Notes under the pieces: generated by a model
Told to the model about the DNA's origin: nothing
The model's input: only the letters and a program-made list of their open reading frames with translations
The model's database searches: none
From: Aquimarina sp. RZ0
GTDB lineage: Bacteria > Bacteroidota > Bacteroidia > Flavobacteriales > Flavobacteriaceae
NCBI RefSeq assembly: GCF_008370685.1
Contig: NZ_VTZU01000010.1
Coordinates: forward strand, 52,672 to 116,671
DNA: 64,000 nt
Direction: 5' to 3'
Program-made: the position numbers and the translations under genes
Shown: one piece after another, positions 53,139 to 61,862 of the stretch
How the letters are laid out: each line of letters opens with the position of its first letter
How positions within the stretch are numbered: position 1 is the first letter of the stretch

Positions 53139-54758
53139 ATGGGTATGTCTGGCACTATTAAAAAGTCAATTTCATTACAACAATACGGTATCACAAACGA
53201 TACAATACATTTTCAATTATCACCTTCAGAGCTTCATAATATAACTGTCCAGAAAAGTATGGGACAAGAAGTTTCTACTGGATCATTAGCCATTAATACA
53301 GGTGAATTCACCGGTAGATCTCCAATGGATCGTTTTATTGTCAAAGACTCCATAAGTGATGATAAAGTGTGGTGGGGATCAATTAATATCCCTTTTGAGT
53401 CAGAAAAATTCGATATATTGTATGATAAAGTTACTTCTTATTTTAATTCTATTGATGAATTATATGCTCGTGATTGTTATGCTTGTGCAGATAATAATTA
53501 TAGAATGAACATAAGGGTAATTAATGAATATCCCTGGTCTAATATGTTTGCTTACAACATGTTTTTGCGTCCAACAGAAGAAGAATTAAAACGTTTTGAA
53601 CCAGAATGGACAATTCTTAATGCACCTGGTTTTATGGCAGATCCTATCATTGATGGTACACGCCAACACAACTTTGCAATATTAAATTTTACGAAAAAAA
53701 TAGTGTTAATTGGAGGAACCGGGTATACCGGAGAAATTAAAAAAGGGATTTTTTCTGCTTTAAACTTTATTTTGCCTGTCTATAAAAATTCACTACCCAT
53801 GCACTGTTCTGCAAATGTTGGCAAAAACGGAGATACTGCAATTTTCTTTGGGCTTTCGGGAACCGGAAAAACAACTTTATCTACAGACCCTGAACGTAAA
53901 TTGATAGGAGATGATGAACATGGGTGGACAAAAGAAAATACTATATTTAATTTTGAAGGAGGATGCTATGCTAAAGTAATCGATCTCTCCAAAGAAAAAG
54001 AACCCGAAATTTACAGGGCTATTAAAAAAGGAGCTATTCTAGAAAATGTAATTATTGATAGTAATGATGAAGTTGATTTTACAGATATTTCTATTACTCA
54101 AAATACAAGAGTAAGTTATCCTATACATCATATTCAAAATATACAAGAACCTTCTATTGGTAAAAATCCAAAAAATGTTTTCTTTCTAACTGCCGATGCT
54201 TTTGGTGTATTGCCTCCAATTTCTAAGCTCACTCCTAGTCAGGCAGCTTACCACTTTATATCCGGATATACTGCCAAGGTTGCAGGAACAGAGGCAGGTG
54301 TAAAAGAGCCTATTCCTTCTTTTTCTGCCTGTTTTGGCGCTCCATTTATGCCTCTACATCCAGCTAAATATGCAGAAATGTTAATTGAAAAAATGAATAA
54401 TGCGGGTGTAAATGTATGGTTGGTCAATACGGGATGGACTGGAGGATCGTATGGAGTAGGAACTCGTATGAAACTGGAGTATACACGAGCTATGATCCGC
54501 GCTGTATTAAATGGTGATTTAGGTTTGTATTCTTATGACAAATATCACATACATTCTGTTTTTGGAGTTGCCCAACCAAGAGAATGTCCTGGTGTTCCTA
54601 CAAGTGTATTAAGTCCTAGAGCAACCTGGAATAATGATGAAGCCTATTACACTACAGCTTTCAAATTAAGCAATGCTTTTAGAGAAAATTTTAAAAAATT
54701 CGAATCCTATGCTAATGAAGAAATACGCCGAGGAGGACCACAAAGATATGCATTCTAA
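53139..54758 (+). CDS. pckA: Phosphoenolpyruvate carboxykinase (ATP)
   Basis: A 539-residue cytosolic enzyme converting oxaloacetate and ATP to phosphoenolpyruvate, CO2 and ADP, the first committed gluconeogenic step. Diagnostic residues: GEFTGRSPMDRF (about 48-59), GTGYTGEIKKGIFSALNF, the kinase-1a P-loop FFGLSGTGKTTLS (about 243-255), the metal-binding LIGDDEHGW, and the C-terminal NTGWTGGSYGVGTRM. The length is that of the ATP-dependent family (about 540). A second ATG six bases later is possible. It is monocistronic: its own promoter box upstream and a perfect bidirectional terminator 9 bases after the stop. Confidence 0.97.
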   Translation: MGMSGTIKKSISLQQYGITNDTIHFQLSPSELHNITVQKSMGQEVSTGSLAINTGEFTGRSPMDRFIVKDSISDDKVWWGSINIPFESEKFDILYDKVTSYFNSIDELYARDCYACADNNYRMNIRVINEYPWSNMFAYNMFLRPTEEELKRFEPEWTILNAPGFMADPIIDGTRQHNFAILNFTKKIVLIGGTGYTGEIKKGIFSALNFILPVYKNSLPMHCSANVGKNGDTAIFFGLSGTGKTTLSTDPERKLIGDDEHGWTKENTIFNFEGGCYAKVIDLSKEKEPEIYRAIKKGAILENVIIDSNDEVDFTDISITQNTRVSYPIHHIQNIQEPSIGKNPKNVFFLTADAFGVLPPISKLTPSQAAYHFISGYTAKVAGTEAGVKEPIPSFSACFGAPFMPLHPAKYAEMLIEKMNNAGVNVWLVNTGWTGGSYGVGTRMKLEYTRAMIRAVLNGDLGLYSYDKYHIHSVFGVAQPRECPGVPTSVLSPRATWNNDEAYYTTAFKLSNAFRENFKKFESYANEEIRRGGPQRYAF

Positions 54759-54766
54759 GTAATTAA

Positions 54767-54806
54767 AATAGTGCGCTATAGTTTAAGAAAACTATAGCGC
54801 ACTATT
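54767..54806. terminator. Bidirectional intrinsic terminator
   Basis: Perfect 18-bp stem AATAGTGCGCTATAGTTT / AAACTATAGCGCACTATT with loop AAGA, between convergent pckA and the T9SS-sorted gene. Confidence 0.85.
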
Positions 54807-54868
54807 AATAAGTATATAATCAATGATGTAGTTTCGGTTTAATTGTACTAAGACGACATTATTGATAA

Positions 54869-56440
54869 TTATTTTATTACAATCTTTTGTATTCCTTTTT
54901 TATGAACTCTTAAAAAATAGATGCCCGAGACGAAATCTGACGTACTAATATTTTTTACTCCCGTATCTCGGATAGTAATCTCTTTGGTTACTATCTGACC
55001 TATCATATTTATAAGATCAACTTTATCTCCTAACCCTAATCCACTCACAAACAATATATTTTCAACTGGATTGGGATAGACCGCAATCCCAAAATTTCTC
55101 AAATCATTATCTGATACCCCTAGTACACTTGTACAACTTGACACTATATTATTTAAACTTGTTGGGTTCGAAGCATCATTATGTAATGCAATTCTATCAA
55201 TTAAATGATTTTTTGATCTTCCAGAAATCTGTAAAGTATATACTCCCGGGACATCAAATTCTACATAAACAGGTCTGCCATCAGCATTATCACCAGTAGA
55301 AGCGTTAAAATTCCAATCTATACTATTGGCATAGATTTTAAACCACCCCTCACCACTTGCGCCAGCAGGATTAGGTGTAAGTCCAGATCCTCTGGGATAT
55401 GTCCTTGATCCATCTCCTTTCTCTCCATAAAAATCCTCAGGGGGAACATCAGGAAATTTCAACCAACTGTCATTATGTTCTGTTCCATTTAAACCAAACC
55501 CAACACGGTTTCTCCATTGAAAACGATATTTTCCTATTTTTGTGATTTTTATTTTTACTTCAATCACTCCATTACCTGGATCACCAAAAAAATCATTCCC
55601 TAACCACTCTAAATAACTTATTCCTGTATATTGAGTCTTTTCTGTTTTGCGCTGCCAATCTGTACCTGTAATATTAAAATCTTCTGCTTCTATAATTACC
55701 AGACCATCTTTTTCTTCGACTTCATCACTACAAGGATCACCTAAAAAATCAAAGACTGATATTCCCGCAAAATTATCAGTTGCAGCTGTTGCAGCAGAAA
55801 TTGTTTCTCCTATAGGCACGACAAAAGCTCTATAAAAATAGTCATCTCCGACAGGAGGTGCCTCGTTCAAAGTCAGCAACATAGTCTCGGTATTAGCCCC
55901 ACCAGGAACAGTCTTTCTTGTTTCTCCCAACAGACCATTTGTAGACCAAAATTCAAATACAAGGTCTCTTTCCTGAATAGCTTCATAAGCTAAGTCAATG
56001 TTATAATTGGTTTGGCTAAAAAGTTTTAAGGGTGGTTGAGCAAAATCTATTTTGTCCTCTGCTACATTAATGATCATCTCAATACCTGTCACATCCGTAA
56101 CAGTACCACTTACAATAGCATCATTTTCAAAAAAATAAGCTCTAATAAAATAATCATCACCTTCTGTAGGCAGGCTTCGAGCTGTAATGGGAACGGTGAT
56201 AATTTGATCAACCCCTGGGCCTATATTCGTAGATTTAAACCCAAAACTTTGATCTGGAGCTTTCTTAAACTCAAAAAAAATCTTGATATCTCTATCTGAC
56301 GTATATTTCACCTTAAATTCATAGTCTATTTTACTTTCTAAAATTGTGGGTGGTTCAAAATGTTCTACAGACAACTGCGCAGATCCAATAGATATGGCAA
56401 AAGCAGTGATAAAGGATAAGAGTACGTATTTTAATTTCAT
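54869..56440 (-). CDS. Secreted T9SS-sorted protein with EAE-type carbohydrate-binding-like region
   Basis: A 523-residue exported protein. The signal peptide MKLKYVLLSFITAFAISIGSA sets the start at 56440; a TTG at 56476 overlaps the -7 promoter box TAAATTTG on this strand (56481-56474) and is rejected. Residues about 20-235 form two Ig-like repeats with similar PPTILESKIDYEFKV and PPLKLFSQTNYNIDL segments. Residues about 245-425 start at LVIIEAEDFNITG, an opening like CBM6/35-type domains. The end, about 445-523, is a type A sorting domain (FGIAVYPNPVENILFVSG ... SGIYFLRVHKKG) that directs the protein through the type IX system to the surface. Probable glycan adhesin; no catalytic domain is seen. 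Confidence 0.85.
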   Translation of the reverse strand: MKLKYVLLSFITAFAISIGSAQLSVEHFEPPTILESKIDYEFKVKYTSDRDIKIFFEFKKAPDQSFGFKSTNIGPGVDQIITVPITARSLPTEGDDYFIRAYFFENDAIVSGTVTDVTGIEMIINVAEDKIDFAQPPLKLFSQTNYNIDLAYEAIQERDLVFEFWSTNGLLGETRKTVPGGANTETMLLTLNEAPPVGDDYFYRAFVVPIGETISAATAATDNFAGISVFDFLGDPCSDEVEEKDGLVIIEAEDFNITGTDWQRKTEKTQYTGISYLEWLGNDFFGDPGNGVIEVKIKITKIGKYRFQWRNRVGFGLNGTEHNDSWLKFPDVPPEDFYGEKGDGSRTYPRGSGLTPNPAGASGEGWFKIYANSIDWNFNASTGDNADGRPVYVEFDVPGVYTLQISGRSKNHLIDRIALHNDASNPTSLNNIVSSCTSVLGVSDNDLRNFGIAVYPNPVENILFVSGLGLGDKVDLINMIGQIVTKEITIRDTGVKNISTSDFVSGIYFLRVHKKGIQKIVIK

Positions 56441-56473
56441 AATAAATGTGTGAAGGTTACTATAATACTTAAT

Positions 56474-56481
56474 CAAATTTA
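56474..56481 (-). promoter_or_regulatory. -7 promoter box for the T9SS-sorted protein
   Basis: The minus strand reads TAAATTTG, an exact match to TAnnTTTG, 34 bases before the ATG at 56440. Confidence 0.45.
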
Positions 56482-56575
56482 TAAGTATATTGGCTTTAAG
56501 GATAAAACATATGGTCTAAAAACAATAACATATTCGTTTATCATTGTCCTTTTTAAATTATCTTATATATAAAAC

Positions 56576-57187
56576 ATGAATACGAATCAATCAGAAGAAC
56601 GGTTATACTGGACAAAACGTTATGATGACAATCGAACTGGCTGGGACATTGGGTATATATCTACGCCTATCAAAGAATATATCGATCAGATATCTCAAAA
56701 GGACATTCGAATACTTATTCCTGGTGCAGGAAATGGATATGAAGCAGAATACTTATTTAGCAAAGGATTCAACAATGTTTTTGTTATGGATATTTCAGAT
56801 AAGCCATTGATAGCTTTTGCTGAAAGAGTGCCTAACTTTCCTAATTCTCAATTAATCTGTGAAGATTTTTTTGCACACATAGGCGAATATGATTTAATAA
56901 TAGAACAAACTTTTTTTTGTTCTTTTTTACCTACTAAAAAAAAACGTATTCAATATTTTTCGCAAATGTCTACTATTTTGAGTTCAAAGGGAAAACTAAT
57001 AGGATTATGGTTTGATATTCCTTTGAAGGATGATATAGAAAAACGCCCTTTTGGCGGTAATAAGAATTTATATTTGTCGTACTTACAAGATTATTTTGAA
57101 GTGATTGTTTTTGAGAAATGTTACAACTCAATTCCAGAAAGAAAAGGGAATGAACTTTTTGGGATTTTGAAAAAAATAAATTCTTAG
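56576..57187 (+). CDS. TPMT-family SAM-dependent methyltransferase
   Basis: A 203-residue cytosolic enzyme of the thiopurine S-methyltransferase-like family. The opening EERLYWTKRYDDNRTGWDIGYISTPIKEYI matches the WxxxW..GxxxWD pattern of that group. The SAM-binding motif is ILIPGAGNGYEAEYLFSKGF (about 46-65), with VMDIS as motif II. EQTFFCSFLPTKKK (about 111-124) is the family's active-site loop. Bacterial members methylate sulfur, selenium or tellurium compounds, or halides. It is a single gene divergent from the T9SS-sorted gene. Confidence 0.9.
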   Translation: MNTNQSEERLYWTKRYDDNRTGWDIGYISTPIKEYIDQISQKDIRILIPGAGNGYEAEYLFSKGFNNVFVMDISDKPLIAFAERVPNFPNSQLICEDFFAHIGEYDLIIEQTFFCSFLPTKKKRIQYFSQMSTILSSKGKLIGLWFDIPLKDDIEKRPFGGNKNLYLSYLQDYFEVIVFEKCYNSIPERKGNELFGILKKINS

Positions 57188-57204
57188 TTAGGTTTTAATA
57201 CTAG

Positions 57205-57304
57205 AAAACAGTTTAAAAATACTCGAATGAAAAGTAGCAATTTCTTGTTTAGACAAAGAAGAATACTAAGTCAGAACTATATTTCTTTTTTATTTTGAAG
57301 TACA
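57205..57304. repeat. Degenerate dispersed repeat, second copy
   Basis: AATACTCGAATGAAAAGTAG, TTAGACAAAGAAGAAT and TTTTGAAGTAC match, with changes, the segment at 41028-41140. Confidence 0.35.
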
Positions 57305-57307
57305 AAC

Positions 57308-57437
57308 AAAAAAGAGCGTCTCCACGCTCTTTTTCTTCACACAAATCATCTTAATTTAGGGGCTTATTCTAAACTTAAAACTCACTTTTTATAATAACTT
57401 TCATCTTGGGGGAAATGAAAGAACTATTTCATTAGTA
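57308..57437 (-). ncRNA. Tandem small RNA, copy 3
   Basis: Promoter TTTG (57473-57470), N19, TATCTTTA (57450-57443) on the minus strand. The CTTTCATTT...AGATGAAAG hairpin and the GAGCG-TGGAGA-CGCTC terminator are present. Confidence 0.6.
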
Positions 57438-57629
57438 CACTGTAAAGATACGAGTATTTTTCATTCTACCAAATAAAAATGTGTATTTTATCTAAAAAAT
57501 ATGCTTTTTAGCATTTAAAAATATATTTAATACCCAATAATGTAATATTAATACTACATTGTGATTTGCTAAAAACTACAGACGATTCAAAAAGGAAATC
57601 GAGTATAATTCATGACAAGTATAAAAAAC

Positions 57630-57759
57630 AAAAAAGAGCGTCTCCACGCTCTTTTTCTTCACACAAATCATCTTAATTTAGGGGCTTATTCTAAACTTAA
57701 AACTCACTTTCTATAATAACTTTCATCTTGGGGGAAATGAAAGAACTATTTCATTAGTA
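57630..57759 (-). ncRNA. Tandem small RNA, copy 4
   Basis: Near-identical to copy 3. The -7 box is at 57772-57765. The region beyond its promoter carries the nested 160-bp element. Confidence 0.6.
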
Positions 57760-57930
57760 CACTGTAAAGATACGAGTATTTTTCATTCTACCAAATAAAA
57801 ATGTGTATTTTATCTAAAAAATATGCTTTTTAGCATTTAAAAATATATTTAATACCCGATAATGTAATATTAATACTACATTGTGATTTGCTAAAAACTA
57901 CAGACGATTCAAAAAGGAAATCGAGTATAA

Positions 57931-58090
57931 TACGATTTATAACTAAAAATTTCGCATATTCATCGTTTCTTTTTCCTTTCTACTTCGTTTAAAAAATAAA
58001 CCGTAGCTATAGCTATGCTTGATTTTTTTGCCTTGCATAAAGAAAAAATAATTCAATGAATTTATACGAATTTTTTAATCACAAATCGTA
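57931..58090 (-). mobile_element. 160-bp palindromic element (MITE-like), copy C, nested
   Basis: Reverse orientation to copies A and B, apparently identical in sequence. It is flanked by TAA (57928-57930 and 58091-58093). The neighbouring unit at about 57601 shows the empty site GAGTATAATTCATG, proving insertion. Confidence 0.85.
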
Positions 58091-58114
58091 TAATTCATGA
58101 CAAGTATAAAAAAC

Positions 58115-58244
58115 AAAAAAGAGCGTCTCCACGCTCTTTTTCTTCACACAAATCATCTTAATTTAGGGGCTTATTCTAAACTTAAAACTCACTTTTTATA
58201 ATAACTTTCATCTTGGGGGAAATGAAAGAACTATTTCATTAGTA
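58115..58244 (-). ncRNA. Tandem small RNA, copy 5
   Basis: Same organisation, with the -7 box at 58257-58250. The repeat unit ends soon after its promoter, close to the dehydrogenase gene. Confidence 0.6.
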
Positions 58245-58397
58245 CACTGTAAAGATACGAGTATTTTTCATTCTACCAAATAAAAATGTGTATTTTATCT
58301 AAAAAATATGCTTTTTAGCATTTATTTCATTTAGAATAACAAAATAAGTAGGTTTTAACTTACTGTATTATTATTTATTATTCTAAAGAGAACACCT

Positions 58398-60497
58398 CTA
58401 ATAGCTCAATAATTCTGCTATCTTGTTTTTAATTTTTTTTGTGGAAGGGATCATAGTTTCCTCCAAGGTACTATTTAGTGGAATCGCAGGCATATTTTCT
58501 GAACCAACTGTAATTACCGGAGCATCTAATGATCTAAAACATTCCTCTTGTATCTTGGCTGATAGTGCTCTTGCAAAAGAATTATCTGTTGGTTCTTCTG
58601 TTACTACGAGGCATTTCTTGGTTTTCTTTACGGATTCCATAATAGTTTCTTTGTCCAGTGGGTATAACGTACGTAGGTCGATAATTTCAATAATTTCCTG
58701 CATATCTCTAGTTGCATTTAGTGCCCAATGTACTCCCATTCCATAGGTCACAATAGTAATAGTTTCCTTTTCATCATTTTCCCAAATACGCTGCACAATA
58801 TTTGCCCTGCCAAAAGGCAGTATGTACTCTTCTGAAGGCTCAATAGTTCTAGCCGTTTCAGTTCCTTTAACTTTTGACCAGTATAAACCTTTGTGCTCTA
58901 ATATAACTACAGGGTTAGGGTCATAATATGCTGCTTTCATCAACCCCTTTAGATCGGCTCCATTGCTTGGATATGCTATTTTGATTCCTCTAATATTTGT
59001 AATGATAGATTCTATAGATGACGAATGATATGGTCCTCCACTACCATAAGCACCAATAGGAACACGCAAAATCATAGAAACTGGCCATTTCCCATTTGAT
59101 AAATAGCAAGACCTGCTGACTTCTGTAAACAATTGATTCAATCCTGGCCAAATATAATCCGCAAATTGTACCTCTACAATTGGTTTTAACCCTACAGCAG
59201 ACATTCCCACAGTGGATCCTATAATAAAAGCTTCCTGAATAGGAGTATTAAAAACACGCTCATCACCAAATTTTTGAGCTAATGTAGCTGCTTCTCTAAA
59301 CACACCTCCCAGTCTCCCTCCTACATCCTGGCCATAGAGCAAGCATTCTTTATGCTTTTTCATTAATTCTTCTACGGCAAAAAGTGCACAATCTACCATG
59401 ACAACTTCTTTCTTATTCGCTGGACACCGTTCCCCTATTTCTTCTGTAATTGGCGTTGGCGCAAAATCATGAGTAAATAAATCTTCTGGTTTCGGATCTT
59501 CTGCCATTAAGGCTTCTTGCAAATCTCTTTTTACTGTATTTTTGGTTTCAACTTCTATCGTAAGTAATTGATTTTCGGTAAAACCGGCTTCTAATAATTG
59601 ATTTTTTAATACTGGATATGGATCCCGTGAACGTGCTTCTTCAAGATCGTCACGATACCACTCCATACGCACTCCGGATGTGTGGTGGTTTAGTAAAGGT
59701 ACTCTGGCATGTACTAAAATCGGTCTGCGTTCTTCTCGTATCGTTTTTATCACCTCTTTTACTGCCAGATAGCTTTCTGCAAAATTAGCACCATCAATAG
59801 TAATAGCATCTAATCCATGAAATCCTGCGGCATATTCATAGGCATTCTGCGCTCTTGTTTCGGCTTCATTTGCAGAAATATCCCAACCATTATCCTGTAC
59901 TAAATACATTATTGGTAATTGTTTTAGCGCTGCCATCTGGAATGCTTCTGAAATTTCACCTTCTGTAACAGATGCATCTCCCAGCGAACATACCACCAGA
60001 GGTGCAGCCATCGTCTGTTTTGTTACTTTACTCTTGCTCAAATCGTCTTGAATACTATACTTGATCCCTACAAGTTCTTTGTACTGCATACCCAATGCTA
60101 CTCCCGTTGCCGGAATTGCCTGCATACCCGTTGCAGAAGATTGATGCGGAATTTTTGGTTTATCTTCATCTTTTAAACTTGGGTGCGCATAGTATGTTCT
60201 TCCTCCAGAAAATGGATCATCTTTTTTTGCCAACAATTGTAACATCAGGTCATAGGGTCGCATCCCAATTCCTAATAACATCGAATCATCCCTATAATAC
60301 GGAAACATATAATCCTGAGGTAATAACTGCATTGCTACAGCAATCTGAATAGCTTCATGTCCTCTGGAGGTCGCATGTACATATTTAGAAACAGTTTTAA
60401 AGTTTTCTTCATACAAGGCTGTCATACTTTTGGCAGTACACATCGTGATAAATGCCTTTTGTAATATCTCTTTTGCTATTGTTTTTTCTGCTAACAT
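58398..60497 (-). CDS. Branched-chain 2-oxoacid dehydrogenase E1, alpha-beta fusion
   Basis: A 699-residue thiamine-diphosphate enzyme in which the alpha and beta subunits are one chain. The alpha part (1 to about 350) has the TPP/Mg motif SLGDASVTEGEISEAFQMAALKQLPIMYLVQDN (about 170-202), and the phosphorylation-loop region is HTSGVRMEWYRDD. The beta part (about 365-699) has YGQDVGGRLGGVFREAA and FADYIWPGLNQLFTEVS. It decarboxylates the keto acids of Val, Leu and Ile and passes the acyl group to the lipoyl E2 encoded nearby. The fusion is common in Bacteroidetes. It forms a minus-strand group with the aminotransferase and E2. Confidence 0.93.
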   Translation of the reverse strand: MLAEKTIAKEILQKAFITMCTAKSMTALYEENFKTVSKYVHATSRGHEAIQIAVAMQLLPQDYMFPYYRDDSMLLGIGMRPYDLMLQLLAKKDDPFSGGRTYYAHPSLKDEDKPKIPHQSSATGMQAIPATGVALGMQYKELVGIKYSIQDDLSKSKVTKQTMAAPLVVCSLGDASVTEGEISEAFQMAALKQLPIMYLVQDNGWDISANEAETRAQNAYEYAAGFHGLDAITIDGANFAESYLAVKEVIKTIREERRPILVHARVPLLNHHTSGVRMEWYRDDLEEARSRDPYPVLKNQLLEAGFTENQLLTIEVETKNTVKRDLQEALMAEDPKPEDLFTHDFAPTPITEEIGERCPANKKEVVMVDCALFAVEELMKKHKECLLYGQDVGGRLGGVFREAATLAQKFGDERVFNTPIQEAFIIGSTVGMSAVGLKPIVEVQFADYIWPGLNQLFTEVSRSCYLSNGKWPVSMILRVPIGAYGSGGPYHSSSIESIITNIRGIKIAYPSNGADLKGLMKAAYYDPNPVVILEHKGLYWSKVKGTETARTIEPSEEYILPFGRANIVQRIWENDEKETITIVTYGMGVHWALNATRDMQEIIEIIDLRTLYPLDKETIMESVKKTKKCLVVTEEPTDNSFARALSAKIQEECFRSLDAPVITVGSENMPAIPLNSTLEETMIPSTKKIKNKIAELLSY

Positions 60498-60557
60498 CTA
60501 TTCCAATTTTTGCTGTGTGATTTAAAAAATCGTATAACTCTACATTATCAACTCATC

Positions 60558-61631
60558 TTATCCTACGATCTCTTTTATAGTTACAGGTACTATCCAACCA
60601 AAAGGATCTTCTCTCTTTTGAGATTTTATTTCGTCTAAAGATTTTTTTACATCCCGACTTACTGGATTTTCATCAGATAAGGTAATCAATTGATCTTTAT
60701 ATCCTATTGCTTCGATCATTGCTATTGCTACCGCTGTTCCTGTACCAAAAGCTTCTTCCAAAATTCCTTCTTTAAAATAGGTAATAACTTCATCAATAGT
60801 AATTGCTCTCTCTTCTACTTCAAACCCTTTATCTTTTAATAATGTGATTACACTATCTCTGGTAATCCCTTTTAGGATAGATCCACTAGTTGCTGGAGTA
60901 ATAAATTTGCCCTCTACTTTAAAAAAGATATTCATGGTACCTACTTCCTGGATATATTTATGCTCATCAGCATCAAGCCATAATACCTGATCAAATCCTT
61001 TTGCTTTTGCTTTCTCTGTGGGTAAAATAGCCGCCGCATAATTACCCGCTGCTTTTGCTTCTCCTGTTCCACCGTCTGCAGCACGGATATATTCTGTTTC
61101 TGCATACAGTCTGATTTTTTTTGTAAAAAAAGGTCCTGCAGGAGAACAGATTACAATAAACTTGTAATTTGTTGCTGCACGCATACCAATAAAAGGTTCA
61201 TCAGCATACATAAATGGACGTAGATACAATGCACTTCCTTCTTGAGGTGGAATCCAATGATGCTCTATAGTAACAATTTGCTTTACTGCTTCAACGAATA
61301 ATTCTTCGGGAACTAATGGCATTCCCATTCTTGCTGCACTATGATTAAAACGTTTCGCATTTTCTTCAGGTCTAAATAGTAGTGGCATGTTGTGTTGTCC
61401 TGTGGTCGCCTTCATACCTTCAAAAATTGCCTGCCCATAATGTAAAGCCATGGCTGCAGGATGTGTAGGGATCATTGCCAAAGGTTCAATTCTCGGATTG
61501 TTCCAGGTGCCATTAGCATATTCACAGATAAACATATGATCAGTAAAAGTTGTTCCCAAAGGAATCGTATCAAAATCAATATCCTTTATTTTTGAATTTG
61601 GGGTTCTTGTTATTTTTATTTTCGGTTTCAT
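60558..61631 (-). CDS. ilvE: Branched-chain amino acid aminotransferase
   Basis: A 357-residue PLP enzyme of fold type IV, interconverting Val, Leu and Ile with their keto acids. Key features: HYGQAIFEGMKA (about 63-74), YLRPFMYADEPFIG, the PLP Lys in GEAKAAGNYAAAI (about 177-189), and EVGTMNIFF. The start at 61631 (MKPKIKITRTPN) suits the family; an ATG at 61688 adds 19 residues encoded by repeat-like DNA. It lies between E1 (61 bases away) and E2, so one pathway is encoded: amino acid to keto acid to acyl-CoA. Confidence 0.93.
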   Translation of the reverse strand: MKPKIKITRTPNSKIKDIDFDTIPLGTTFTDHMFICEYANGTWNNPRIEPLAMIPTHPAAMALHYGQAIFEGMKATTGQHNMPLLFRPEENAKRFNHSAARMGMPLVPEELFVEAVKQIVTIEHHWIPPQEGSALYLRPFMYADEPFIGMRAATNYKFIVICSPAGPFFTKKIRLYAETEYIRAADGGTGEAKAAGNYAAAILPTEKAKAKGFDQVLWLDADEHKYIQEVGTMNIFFKVEGKFITPATSGSILKGITRDSVITLLKDKGFEVEERAITIDEVITYFKEGILEEAFGTGTAVAIAMIEAIGYKDQLITLSDENPVSRDVKKSLDEIKSQKREDPFGWIVPVTIKEIVG

Positions 61632-61699
61632 CTTATTTTTTGTTTTAACTATTGCATTGGGCGCATCCCTCTGGGTCGGGCTATCCACTTTTACTCCTC

Positions 61700-61737
61700 G
61701 TATTGTCTATACTTCGACAAGCTCAGTATGACAATAC
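61700..61737. repeat. Palindromic intergenic hairpin (TTCGACAAGCTCAGTATGACA type)
   Basis: GTATTGTC-T-ATACT / AGTAT-GACAATAC around TCGACAAGCTC. The core CTTCGACAAGCTCAGTATGACA is a sequence I recognise as recurring between genes in flavobacterial genomes (from memory). Confidence 0.5.
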
Positions 61738-61862
61738 TGTGGGGTAACCGCTACTATCCCTTGCGCATTTATTATACAGTTTTGTAACACATAGTTTTTT
61801 AAAAAACACATTTCTATTATTTATATCTTATCAAATTAAAAGACGATCTTTTTCATTGGCAT

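Larger units (their letters stand above)
57303..58325. repeat. Tandem small-RNA repeat array 2 (three units)
   Basis: Direct units starting at about 57303, 57625 and 58110; the last is truncated. The period is 322 bases between the first two and 485 between the second and third. The excess of exactly 163 equals a 160-bp inserted element plus its 3-bp target duplication. Confidence 0.85.

Noticed and set aside
52311..58325. Regularly spaced direct repeats suggesting a CRISPR array
   Set aside because: The repeat units are about 325 bases, with conserved internal content and promoter-terminator structure; there are no short spacers and no cas genes.
60505..60535. GTGATTTAAAAAATCGTATAA, similar to one end of the 160-bp element
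   Set aside because: Only about 21 bases resemble the element, with no second end or target duplication; too short to call a remnant.
61632..61688. Upstream ATG for ilvE
   Set aside because: The extra residues are encoded by repeat-like intergenic DNA (GGGCGCATCCCTCTGGGTCG), and family members start near MKPKIKI.
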